From positions 1 through 45,979 of the forward strand of contig CALUQM010000015.1 in the NCBI GenBank assembly GCA_944322925.1: a DNA stretch of 45,979 bases. The letters are read 5' to 3'. A program made the position numbers and the translations under genes. Shown one piece after another: positions 1 to 7,316 of this stretch (positions within the stretch are counted from its first letter, which is position 1; the number at the start of each line of letters is the position of its first letter). Under the pieces are notes generated by a model. It did not search any database. It saw nothing but the letters and a program-made list of their open reading frames with translations, and was not told where the DNA came from. The stretch comes from an uncultured Bacteroidales bacterium (GTDB lineage Bacteria > Bacteroidota > Bacteroidia > Bacteroidales > UBA932).

Positions 1-657
1 ATCGCCGTACTGCAGAAGCTCGATCCTGTCGGTAAAGTTGTCTACTTCGATTGTCGTGGCTATGAAATTGACCAGGAATTCGAAGCTGTCTATCGATTTC
101 AGCGCAGATGCCGCTTCCTTCGGCACGTATGACGACATCCTGATGACGGTGATGGCCTTTTCTTTCAGGGATTCGGCTATCATTCTGACATTTTTGTCAT
201 TGCTGTCAGGCGTGGTGTCGGAAAGGTAGTGCACGAGTCCGAGCATGTAAGGCTCGTATTCCGTCACAGCATCGATGCTGAATCTCTTGAAGCCCTGAAG
301 TATGGCCGTAATCGTGCCGTCAGGCATTTCGAGAGTCTTTATGATCTTGGCTACGGTGCCGAATTCGTACAGGTCTTCCTTTTTCGGGTCTTCTACCGAA
401 ATGTCGTTCTGCGGCACGGCTCCGATGAATGCGTTGTTCTTCTCGGCATCTTCGATAAGTCTGACGGACTTGTCGCGTCCTATCGTTATCGGATAGATGG
501 TGCCCGGGAACAGTACGGCGTTCCTGAGCGCGAGAATCGGCAGAGAATCAGGAAGTTCCGATTCGTCTATCTTCAGAAACCCGTCGCCCTGCAACACCGG
601 GATGATGTTGACTTCGGTTCCTGACGGGGATAAAATGTTCTTTATTTCTTTCATCAT
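1..657 (-). CDS. lon: ATP-dependent protease Lon, N-terminal part (partial)
   Basis: Translation of the minus strand from position 657 gives 219 open codons that run off the left edge. It carries the Lon substrate-binding (LAN) domain: after a short N-terminal extension comes LPILALRNAVLFPGTIYPI, the hallmark start of this domain, followed by the expected beta-rich stretch (GTVAKIIKTLEMPDGTITAI) and the start of the helical part. The AAA+ and Ser-Lys protease domains lie outside the window. Lon is a cytosolic protease that removes misfolded and regulatory proteins. Two ATGs lie in tandem at 657 and 654 and either could be the start. The upstream gap carries a palindrome (see 678–694). truA lies immediately upstream on the same strand. 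Confidence 0.93.
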   Translation of the reverse strand, partial: MMKEIKNILSPSGTEVNIIPVLQGDGFLKIDESELPDSLPILALRNAVLFPGTIYPITIGRDKSVRLIEDAEKNNAFIGAVPQNDISVEDPKKEDLYEFGTVAKIIKTLEMPDGTITAILQGFKRFSIDAVTEYEPYMLGLVHYLSDTTPDSNDKNVRMIAESLKEKAITVIRMSSYVPKEAASALKSIDSFEFLVNFIATTIEVDNFTDRIELLQYGD

Positions 658-677
658 AACAGTCATAATTATATTGT

Positions 678-694
678 ACTGACAAAATGTCAGT
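678..694. promoter_or_regulatory. Palindrome in the lon upstream region
   Basis: ACTGACAAAATGTCAGT is a perfect 7-bp inverted repeat around a 3-bp centre, 21 bp upstream of the lon start. It is too short and lacks the T-run of a terminator, and it sits where a promoter or operator would be. No clear TAnnTTTG element is seen in this gap, so the palindrome may replace or overlap it. A regulatory role (for example stress control of lon) is an inference. Confidence 0.4.
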
Positions 695-781
695 GCAGGA
701 AACTTTTTTCAGGCGGAGCATCATATCGTCAATCTCCGTGCCATAAAATCGGAGCTTGTCCCGTATGCGGCTGTCGCATTC

Positions 782-1555
782 CTAATAATCTACCGCATTC
801 AGAAAAAGAGCGTGCCCGGGTACCGATTCTCCGGCCTCGGAACGGTTCCCGCCGGCAATGAGTTCCCTGAACCACCTGATATCCCTTTTCCCTCGTCCTA
901 CGTCGATCAGGGATCCGACAATCGCCCTTACCATGTTCCTTAGAAATCTGTCGGCTCCGACAGTGAATACGAGATAGTCCCCCTCTTCAGCCGGGAATCC
1001 GAGTCCCGAGACATGGTACGGGGTGTAGCTTTCCCATCCGGCCCTGCGTATCGTACATACCGAGGTCCTGTTGTTGCCTCCCTTTTTTTCGAAGCACCTG
1101 AAATCGTGCGTCCCGATGAGATATTCCGCAGCTTCGTTCATGGCCCCGACGTCGAGCCTGTACCGGCAGAACCACGAATATCCGTTGATAAACGGATCTT
1201 TCCTGCGGTGAAGGAAATATTTGTATTCCCTGTAAACTGCTGAAAATCTGGCGTGAAAGTCATTGTCCGCCAAGACTATCGCGTGTACCGCAATATCCCG
1301 GCCGAGGATGGCATTCAATTTGTATTCCAACACCTCCGGCTCAATATCGGAGCCGTCAGGCACGTCGAAATGGGCGACGTAGTTCACTGCGTTGACACCC
1401 GTATCGGTACGTCCTGCTCCGGTGACAGTTATCGTCTCCCCGAGAATCAGTGAAAGTGCATTCTGCAGCGACTCCTGGACCGACTTGTCGGCAGGTTGTA
1501 TCTGCCATCCGCAGAAACCGGAACCATTGTAGGATAGTGTGATGGAATAGCGCAT
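782..1555 (-). CDS. truA: tRNA pseudouridine(38-40) synthase TruA
   Basis: A 257-residue protein, the normal length for TruA, which isomerises uridines 38–40 in the anticodon arm of many tRNAs. The catalytic motif GAGRTDTGVNA is at residues 47–57 with the nucleophilic Asp at 51. RFSAVYREYKYFL and the late DRFLRNMVRAIVGSLIDVG segment are also typical. The start MRYSITLSYNG at 1555 is chosen because it matches the family N-terminus and lies just downstream of a promoter-like element. The same frame stays open far upstream through the antisense of the moxR-like gene, but that extension has no TruA character. In Bacteroidales truA is commonly found near lon, as here. Confidence 0.95.
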   Translation of the reverse strand: MRYSITLSYNGSGFCGWQIQPADKSVQESLQNALSLILGETITVTGAGRTDTGVNAVNYVAHFDVPDGSDIEPEVLEYKLNAILGRDIAVHAIVLADNDFHARFSAVYREYKYFLHRRKDPFINGYSWFCRYRLDVGAMNEAAEYLIGTHDFRCFEKKGGNNRTSVCTIRRAGWESYTPYHVSGLGFPAEEGDYLVFTVGADRFLRNMVRAIVGSLIDVGRGKRDIRWFRELIAGGNRSEAGESVPGHALFLNAVDY

Positions 1556-1575
1556 TAACTTATGAGAATATTGAT

Positions 1576-1583
1576 TAAATTTG
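1576..1583 (+). promoter_or_regulatory. Possible -7 element for the Bat operon
   Basis: TAAATTTG matches TAnnTTTG and lies 38 bp before the ATG of the MoxR-like gene at 1622. I see no good -33 TTTG at the usual distance, so this is a weak call. It is the only candidate promoter ahead of the eight-gene run to 9914. Confidence 0.4.
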
Positions 1584-1598
1584 CAAAATCTCTGTGTG

Positions 1599-1629
1599 CA
1601 AAAATAAATATTTAATATTTTATGGACAA
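1599..1629 (-). promoter_or_regulatory. Bacteroidota-type promoter for truA
   Basis: On the minus strand TTG (1629–1627) is followed after 20 bp by TATTTTTG (1606–1599), matching the Bacteroidota -33/-7 pattern (TTTG or TTG, about 19–20 bp, TAnnTTTG). Transcription would start about 35–40 bp before the truA ATG. Confidence 0.55.
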
Positions 1630-2614
1630 TATCAATATCAAGGAATTGAATGACCGGATCCAGCAGGAGAGTTCGTTCGTCGACATACTCACCATGGAGA
1701 TGAACAAGGTCATAGTCGGTCAGAAGCATCTTGTGGAGAACCTTCTTATCGGGCTTCTTGCCAACGGACATATCCTGCTCGAAGGTGTGCCCGGCCTGGC
1801 CAAGACCCTGGCCATCAATACGCTTGCCTCTGCAATAGACGCCAGGTTCAGCCGTATCCAGTTCACTCCGGACCTTCTCCCTGCGGACGTGATCGGTACT
1901 CTGATCTATTCCCAGAAAAGCGAGCAGTTCCAGATCAGAAAAGGTCCGATCTTCGCGAATTTCGTTCTTGCCGATGAGATCAACAGGTCTCCGGCAAAGG
2001 TGCAGTCGGCCCTTCTCGAGGCCATGCAGGAGCGTCAGGTGACCATCGGTGATGAAACGTTCAGACTTCCGGAACCTTTCCTGGTGATGGCTACCCAGAA
2101 CCCTATCGAGCAGGAAGGTACATATCCGCTCCCTGAAGCGCAGGTGGACAGGTTCATGCTGAAAGTGGTGGTAAGCTATCCCAAGAAAGAAGAGGAAAAA
2201 CTTATCGTAAGGATGAACAATTCCGGTGAATTCCCGAAAGCGAATCCGGTATTGAAACCCGAGGACATAGTCAAGGCGCGCCAGGTAGTCAGGGATGTCT
2301 ATATGGACGAGAAGATAGAAAGGTATATCGTCGACATAGTATATGCGACGAGGACACCTGCGGAATACGGTCTCGACAAGCTTTCCGGCCTGATAGCCTA
2401 TGGAGGGTCTCCGAGGGCGAGCATCTCTCTGTCGATGGCGTCCAAGGCCTATGCCTTTATCAAGAGAAGAGGCTATGTCATTCCGGAAGACGTGAGGGCC
2501 GTATGCAATGAGGTTCTCCGTCACAGGATAGGTCTGACTTATGAGGCCGAAGCCGAAAATGTCACCACGGAAAATATCATTGCCGAAATCATCAATGCAG
2601 TAGAGGTTCCATAA
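1622..2614 (+). CDS. MoxR-family AAA+ ATPase of the Bat operon
   Basis: A 330-residue AAA+ protein. Walker A is GVPGLAKT at residues 55–62, Walker B is VLADE at 115–119 and the sensor-1 motif ATQN is at 157–160, followed by GTYPLPEAQVDRF, which is typical of the MoxR group. MoxR ATPases act as chaperone-like remodellers of metal-ion-dependent VWA proteins encoded beside them. That fits here, because the next genes encode a DUF58 protein and two VWA proteins. It is the first gene of the operon; its stop overlaps the next start by one base (TAATG). The exact substrate is not known. Confidence 0.93.
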   Translation: MDNINIKELNDRIQQESSFVDILTMEMNKVIVGQKHLVENLLIGLLANGHILLEGVPGLAKTLAINTLASAIDARFSRIQFTPDLLPADVIGTLIYSQKSEQFQIRKGPIFANFVLADEINRSPAKVQSALLEAMQERQVTIGDETFRLPEPFLVMATQNPIEQEGTYPLPEAQVDRFMLKVVVSYPKKEEEKLIVRMNNSGEFPKANPVLKPEDIVKARQVVRDVYMDEKIERYIVDIVYATRTPAEYGLDKLSGLIAYGGSPRASISLSMASKAYAFIKRRGYVIPEDVRAVCNEVLRHRIGLTYEAEAENVTTENIIAEIINAVEVP

Positions 2615-3504
2615 TGGAAAAGAAAGATGCAAACGACCTTTTGAAGAAGGTCCGGAAGATCGAGATCAGGACCAGGGCCCTTTCGCATCAGATATTTGCC
2701 GGCGAATACCATTCCGCATTCAAGGGAAGGGGTATGACATTCAGTGAAGTGAGGGAATACCAGTACGGCGACGACGTGAGGAACATGGACTGGAATGTCA
2801 CGGCAAGGATGCGTTCCCCGTATATCAAGGTATTCGAGGAGGAAAGGGAGCTTACGGTGGTCCTGCTTATAGACATAAGCAGATCCGGCCTTTTCGGTAC
2901 ATCCGGGCAGAACAAGAGGGACATGATTGCGGAGATTGCAGCGGTCCTGTCTTTCTCGGCCATTATAAACAATGACAAGGTCGGTGCGCTGTTTTTCAGC
3001 GACAGGGTGGAGAAATTCATCCCTCCGCAGAAAGGAAGGAGCCATCTTCTTCATATTATCAGGGAAATTCTCGAATTCCAGCCGCAGCACAACGGTACCG
3101 ACATCAGCGAGGCCCTGCGGTTTCTGACAAACGCCATAAAGAAAAGGTGTACGGCCTTTCTCCTTTCGGATCTTATCGATGTCGACAGGGACGGGAACCC
3201 GCGGTATGAAGATGCCCTTAAAGTGGCTGTCAACCGTCATGACCTGTCCGTAATCGAAGTCCATGATCCTCGTGAACGCACCTTGCCTGACGTCGGCCTG
3301 GTCCATGTAAAGGATTCGGAGACTATGGCGGCAGGATGGATAAATACGTCCGACAGGAAAATGAGACAGGCTTATGAACAGTGGTTTTTCGACCTTTCCG
3401 CGGCATGTACGAGGATGTTTCTCAAATACAAGGTGGATAATGTGAGCATATCTACCGACAGCGATTACGTGAAAGGTCTTATGGCTTTTTTTCAAAGAAG
3501 ATAG
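2614..3504 (+). CDS. DUF58 / VWA-like protein of the Bat operon
   Basis: A 296-residue cytoplasmic protein. The DUF58 signature REYQYGDDVRNMDWNVTAR is at about residues 47–65, and a VWA-like metal site DISRS is at 87–91. Proteins of this family are always encoded next to MoxR ATPases and are presumed to be their partner. There is no signal peptide or membrane segment. The start overlaps the moxR stop (TAATG) and the following gene starts one base after this stop codon, so translational coupling is likely. Confidence 0.9.
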   Translation: MEKKDANDLLKKVRKIEIRTRALSHQIFAGEYHSAFKGRGMTFSEVREYQYGDDVRNMDWNVTARMRSPYIKVFEEERELTVVLLIDISRSGLFGTSGQNKRDMIAEIAAVLSFSAIINNDKVGALFFSDRVEKFIPPQKGRSHLLHIIREILEFQPQHNGTDISEALRFLTNAIKKRCTAFLLSDLIDVDRDGNPRYEDALKVAVNRHDLSVIEVHDPRERTLPDVGLVHVKDSETMAAGWINTSDRKMRQAYEQWFFDLSAACTRMFLKYKVDNVSISTDSDYVKGLMAFFQRR

Positions 3505-3505
3505 T

Positions 3506-4531
3506 ATGAAACGGATATTTGAATTGTCTTTGGCCGTCGCCGGCATGTTTATGTTCCCGTCGTTCCTCGCCGCTCAGGATTCGACGGCTGCAGTATATGA
3601 CGGGAAGGCGTTTCTCGAACAGCTCCAGCCGCGCGATTCCGTCCTTGTCGGAGACCAGTTGAGATACGGTTTCGAGCTCGGAGAGGTCGCCGCGGGTACC
3701 GGTTTCATGCTGCCGGACTATTCCGGGGCCTTCTGCCCTGGAGTAGAAGTCGTTTCACCGTGGTCCATAGATACCGTAAAGGTGCTCGAGGGGCGGAAAA
3801 AGGATCCGAAACTGATGGATATCAGAGGCAGTGTCACGGTCACTTCCTTCGACGAGGGACGTTATGAACTTCCTCCGATAAGCGTCGTCAGGATTTCCCC
3901 CGAGGGAAGGGCGGACACCTTGTATTTTTCTCCGGAGGTCCTCGATGTAAGGACCATGCCGGTGGATACCTCGGCTTTCGAAGTACGCGATATCAAGGGG
4001 CAGATCCGGTATCCCGTCGAATTCAGGGAGGTCCTGCCCTACATAGGCGGGGCTGTCGCCCTCGCGCTGGTCATCCTGTTGGCCGTTTTCATTACGGACA
4101 GGTTTATCAGGAAAAGATCGAAGGTAAAATTCGGTACGGAGCCGGCACACATAGTTGCATTGCGCAAGCTCGACAAGCTCAGGGGCGATTCATTGTGGGC
4201 GCCCGAGAAGCAGAAAGTGTTTTATTCCGGAATAACGGATGCGCTGAGGGAATACATTGCGTCGAGATACGGAATTTCAGCCATGGAGATGACCACCAAG
4301 GAAATATTCGACAGTCTTAAGGGCAGGGAAATTCCCGACGGGCTGTATGCCGATGCCAAAGATCTTTTCGAAAGGGCCGATTATGTGAAATTCGCAAAAT
4401 ACACGGCTTCGCAGCAGGAGAATGCTTCAGCAGTCCCGTCTGCTGTCAAGTTCGTGACTTCGACGTATCAGGAAGAACTCGATGAGGAATCCGCACCGGA
4501 CGCGTCCGGAACGCAGGCTAAGGAGGAGTGA
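3506..4531 (+). CDS. BatD-like small membrane protein of the Bat operon
   Basis: A 341-residue protein usually annotated as hypothetical in Bat operons. Residues 1–23 form a signal peptide ending LAAQ, about 24–170 are a beta-rich periplasmic part, 179–198 are one transmembrane helix, and 213–320 form a charged, helical cytoplasmic region. By eye the last region aligns with the cytoplasmic region of the BatD protein encoded at 7317: both carry FY-x6-AL-x3-Y, a Ser-x-x-x-[ML] segment, SL-x-GR-x-[IV]P and FA-[KR]-Y at similar spacing. The protein therefore looks like a shortened BatD relative, though this is inference from pattern. Its stop lies in the ribosome-binding region of batA. Confidence 0.8.
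   Translation: MKRIFELSLAVAGMFMFPSFLAAQDSTAAVYDGKAFLEQLQPRDSVLVGDQLRYGFELGEVAAGTGFMLPDYSGAFCPGVEVVSPWSIDTVKVLEGRKKDPKLMDIRGSVTVTSFDEGRYELPPISVVRISPEGRADTLYFSPEVLDVRTMPVDTSAFEVRDIKGQIRYPVEFREVLPYIGGAVALALVILLAVFITDRFIRKRSKVKFGTEPAHIVALRKLDKLRGDSLWAPEKQKVFYSGITDALREYIASRYGISAMEMTTKEIFDSLKGREIPDGLYADAKDLFERADYVKFAKYTASQQENASAVPSAVKFVTSTYQEELDEESAPDASGTQAKEE
4521..4526 (+). promoter_or_regulatory. Ribosome binding site of batA
   Basis: AGGAGG lies 7 bp before the ATG at 4534. It sets that ATG as the start rather than an in-frame GTG at 4528 that lies only one base after the motif. Strong Shine-Dalgarno motifs are uncommon in Bacteroidota, so it is informative here. Confidence 0.65.
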
Positions 4532-4533
4532 TT

Positions 4534-5520
4534 ATGTTTTTTGAATATCCGGAATTACTTTGGCTTGAGATAATACCGCTTCTGATGCTGTTCCATTATT
4601 TGTACATGGAACTGAAGGAGCGTATGCCACACATGAGGGTTTCCACCATAGTCCCGTGGAAGAAATCTGGCAGGTCGGTCTACTGTGTCATCCGCCATAT
4701 TCCTTTTGCGCTTAGGACCGTAGCCCTGGTCATGATTGTCCTGGCCATAGCCCGTCCGAGGTCTTCGGGGCAGATTGAAAGAGTGGATTCGGAAGGAATA
4801 GACATCATGCTTGCAATGGATGTGTCTACCAGCATGCTTGCACGCGATTTCAACCCTGACAGGCTCAGTGCCGCCAAGGATATTGCCATAGAATTCATCG
4901 CACAGCGCCCATACGACAGAATCGGCATCGTCGTTTTCGCCGGGGAAAGTTTTACCCAGTGTCCGATGACTACCGACAGGTCCACCCTTATCAATCTCAT
5001 GAAGGAAGTCCAGACGGACCTGATCGAGGACGGTACTGCGATAGGCAACGGACTCGCCACAGCCGTGGCAAGGATGAAGGATTCCGATGCGAAAAGCCGG
5101 GTGGTCATACTTCTGACCGACGGAGTGAACAATTCAGGCGAGATAACACCTCAGATGGCGGCGCAGATAGCGAAGACCTATGGCGTGAGGGTATACACGA
5201 TAGGCGTCGGGGCGCGCGGCATGGCTCCTTATCCGGTGATGACTCCGTGGGGTGTGGATATCCAGAATGTCCAGGTGGAAATCGACGAGGCTCTTCTGGA
5301 GGAAATAGCCGAGGCTACGGGAGGAAAATATTTCCGTGCTACCGACAATACGAAACTGATGGAGATTTACAGTGAAATCAACCGTATGGAAAAGGTCAGG
5401 ACTACGGTCGACAGTTTCCCGGTGTACAGGGAACTGTTCGGTACGTATGCCCTTGTCGCCCTTGCCGCTCTCGTGCTTGAATTCCTGATTAGAATATTTG
5501 TTCTGAGACGGCTGCCGTAA
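4534..5520 (+). CDS. batA: BatA, VWA-domain membrane protein
   Basis: A 328-residue inner-membrane protein with a von Willebrand factor A domain. Transmembrane helices are at about 10–25, 56–74 and 305–323. The MIDAS motif DVSTS is at residues 96–100, followed by DGTAIG and LLTDGVNNSG, so the metal site looks intact. Bat proteins were linked to aerotolerance in Bacteroides; their molecular job is still unclear. The start at 4534 is supported by AGGAGG seven bases upstream. Batch order moxR–DUF58–hypothetical–batA–batB–batC–batD–batE is the usual Bacteroidota arrangement. Confidence 0.92.
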   Translation: MFFEYPELLWLEIIPLLMLFHYLYMELKERMPHMRVSTIVPWKKSGRSVYCVIRHIPFALRTVALVMIVLAIARPRSSGQIERVDSEGIDIMLAMDVSTSMLARDFNPDRLSAAKDIAIEFIAQRPYDRIGIVVFAGESFTQCPMTTDRSTLINLMKEVQTDLIEDGTAIGNGLATAVARMKDSDAKSRVVILLTDGVNNSGEITPQMAAQIAKTYGVRVYTIGVGARGMAPYPVMTPWGVDIQNVQVEIDEALLEEIAEATGGKYFRATDNTKLMEIYSEINRMEKVRTTVDSFPVYRELFGTYALVALAALVLEFLIRIFVLRRLP

Positions 5521-5532
5521 AATGGAGGTATT

Positions 5533-6531
5533 ATGATAAATTTTGCACAGGCCCAATATCTTTTTCTAATTCTTCTGATTCCCTTGTTTTTCATAGCCTA
5601 TGCCCTGATGAGGCATCTCAGAAAAAAGAGGCTGAAAAAATTGGGAGACAGGGAACTTGTCAGCGGACTCATGCCGTCAGTTTCCAGTTCCAAGGGATGG
5701 GTCAGAATCACCTTGTTCTCACTGGCTTTTTTCTTTTTCGCAATAGGGCTTTCAAGACCGCAGATCGGGGCAAAACTCAAGGAGAGGAAAATCAAGGGCG
5801 TGGAGATTATGATAGCTCTGGACGTGTCCAATTCTATGCTTGCCGAAGACTTTTCGCCGAACCGTCTTGAACGCGCGAAACTGGCCATATCGAGTCTTGT
5901 GGACAAGCTCAGGGACGACAGGATAGGTCTTGTGGTATTTGCCGGGACATCATTCGTCCAGCTTCCTGTCACGACTGACTATGCCTCGGCCAAGATGTTC
6001 CTGAACAGCATCAACACCGAGTCGGTGCCTGTACAGGGAACGGCTCTCGGAGAAGCCATGATGACCTGTATCCGGAGCTTCAGCGCGCAGAGCGAACGAA
6101 GCAGGGCGGTCATCATCATTACCGACGGTGAAAATCATGAAGACGATCCTGTCGCAGTCGCAAAACAGGCTGCTGAAATAGGTATCAAGGTATATACCAT
6201 AGGAGTCGGTTCTCCTGAAGGCAAGCCTATCCCGTACAACGGGGAACTGCTGAAAGACAAGGACGGGAATATCGTCGTCTCCAAACTCGATGAAAAGACG
6301 CTGCGGGACATAGCTTCGGCCGGGAACGGAGCATACGTAAGGGCCGGGATGAGCGAATTCGGCCTGAATCCCATCGTCGACGATATAAAGAAAATGGACG
6401 AGGAGATGTTCAATTCGGTGGTTTTTGAAGAATTCGACGAGCAGTACATGTATTTTTTCGCCATAGCCCTTGTCCTGCTGGTGATAGAAATGCTTGTCGG
6501 AGAAAGAAAGACTTTCAGACATCTTGTTTAA
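5533..6531 (+). CDS. batB: BatB, VWA-domain membrane protein
   Basis: A 332-residue paralogue of BatA with the same layout: N-terminal transmembrane helices at about 8–26 and 58–75, a VWA domain, and a C-terminal helix at about 308–325 (MYFFAIALVLLVIEMLVG). The MIDAS motif DVSNS is at residues 97–101, with IITDGENHEDD as the later metal-loop. GGAGGT lies shortly before the start. It is 12 bp downstream of batA and belongs to the same operon. BatA and BatB probably form a membrane complex served by the MoxR ATPase; this is inferred from gene context. Confidence 0.92.
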   Translation: MINFAQAQYLFLILLIPLFFIAYALMRHLRKKRLKKLGDRELVSGLMPSVSSSKGWVRITLFSLAFFFFAIGLSRPQIGAKLKERKIKGVEIMIALDVSNSMLAEDFSPNRLERAKLAISSLVDKLRDDRIGLVVFAGTSFVQLPVTTDYASAKMFLNSINTESVPVQGTALGEAMMTCIRSFSAQSERSRAVIIITDGENHEDDPVAVAKQAAEIGIKVYTIGVGSPEGKPIPYNGELLKDKDGNIVVSKLDEKTLRDIASAGNGAYVRAGMSEFGLNPIVDDIKKMDEEMFNSVVFEEFDEQYMYFFAIALVLLVIEMLVGERKTFRHLV

Positions 6532-6541
6532 CGGATAGGAT

Positions 6542-7303
6542 ATGAAAATTTGCAGATACATATTGACAGCGGTTCTTGCAACGGCCTTTGCCGGTGCAGC
6601 TTTCGCCCAGCAGTCTGACAGAAAAGATGTCCGCAGGGGCAACCGGCAGTTCGAGGACGGGGAGTTCAAGAAAGCTGTCGTCGATTATCAGAAGGCTTTG
6701 CTCAGGGATTCCACATCTTTCCCGGCATCCTACAATCTGGCCAATGCTCTGTACAGGCTCGGCAATTTTCAGGAGGCCAGGGCAGTACTGGACACAGTAG
6801 CTTCATCGGCTCCCGAAAGCGGACATGCCGCCGACTATTATTTCAATCTCGGCAATACTGCCGTGGCAATGGAAGATTACCAGGCGGCAGTGGATGCTTA
6901 CAGGAACAGCCTGCTTCTGAATCCCGGCGATATGGACGCCAAGGAGAATTATATTTATGCAAGGAAGATGCTTGAGGATCAGCAGAACCAGAACCAGAAT
7001 CAGAATCAGGATGATCAGAATCAGCAGAATCAGGACAACAGGGACAATTCCGGAAATGACCGGGGCAAGGACAAGGATGACAACCAGGATGATAACCGTG
7101 ACCGCAACCAGGACGGAAACCGGGACAGGGAAGATCAGGACAACAACCAGGGCCGGCAGCCGCAGAACCAGCCTTCGATAAGCAAACAGGCGGCACAGCA
7201 GATGCTGAATGCCATCATGGCCAAGGAAAAGGAGACCCAGGACAAGGTCAAGAAGGTGAAGGCGGCTGTCATGAAGTCGAAACAGAAAGAAAAGAACTGG
7301 TAA
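6542..7303 (+). CDS. batC: BatC, periplasmic TPR protein with Gln/Asn-rich tail
   Basis: A 253-residue exported protein. Residues 1–22 are a signal peptide ending AFA|QQ. About 28–135 contain TPR repeats (for example AVVDYQKALLRDSTSFPASY and AVDAYRNSLLLNPGDMDAKE). About 145–205 are an unusual low-complexity stretch rich in Gln, Asn, Asp and Arg, and the last 50 residues are basic and helical. It probably serves as a periplasmic scaffold for the Bat complex. It starts 10 bp after batB. The coding repeat at 6980–7033 is listed separately. Confidence 0.88.
   Translation: MKICRYILTAVLATAFAGAAFAQQSDRKDVRRGNRQFEDGEFKKAVVDYQKALLRDSTSFPASYNLANALYRLGNFQEARAVLDTVASSAPESGHAADYYFNLGNTAVAMEDYQAAVDAYRNSLLLNPGDMDAKENYIYARKMLEDQQNQNQNQNQDDQNQQNQDNRDNSGNDRGKDKDDNQDDNRDRNQDGNRDREDQDNNQGRQPQNQPSISKQAAQQMLNAIMAKEKETQDKVKKVKAAVMKSKQKEKNW
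6980..7033 (+). repeat. CAGAAY hexamer tract in batC
   Basis: An imperfect run of CAG, AAC and AAT codons begins at codon 147 of batC and encodes alternating Gln-Asn. The unit is six bases, so gain or loss of a unit keeps the frame and only changes the length of the linker. Confidence 0.75.
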
Positions 7304-7316
7304 AAAGGGGAGGATC

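Noticed and set aside
1556-2632. A long open minus-strand frame continuous with truA, antisense to the MoxR gene
   Set aside because: The extension has no TruA similarity, lies opposite a well-conserved ATPase gene, and is explained by codon bias leaving few stops on the antisense strand.
2539-3546. A 335-codon minus-strand frame opposite the DUF58 gene
   Set aside because: No recognisable domain, no promoter, and fully overlapping a coupled operon gene; treated as an antisense shadow.
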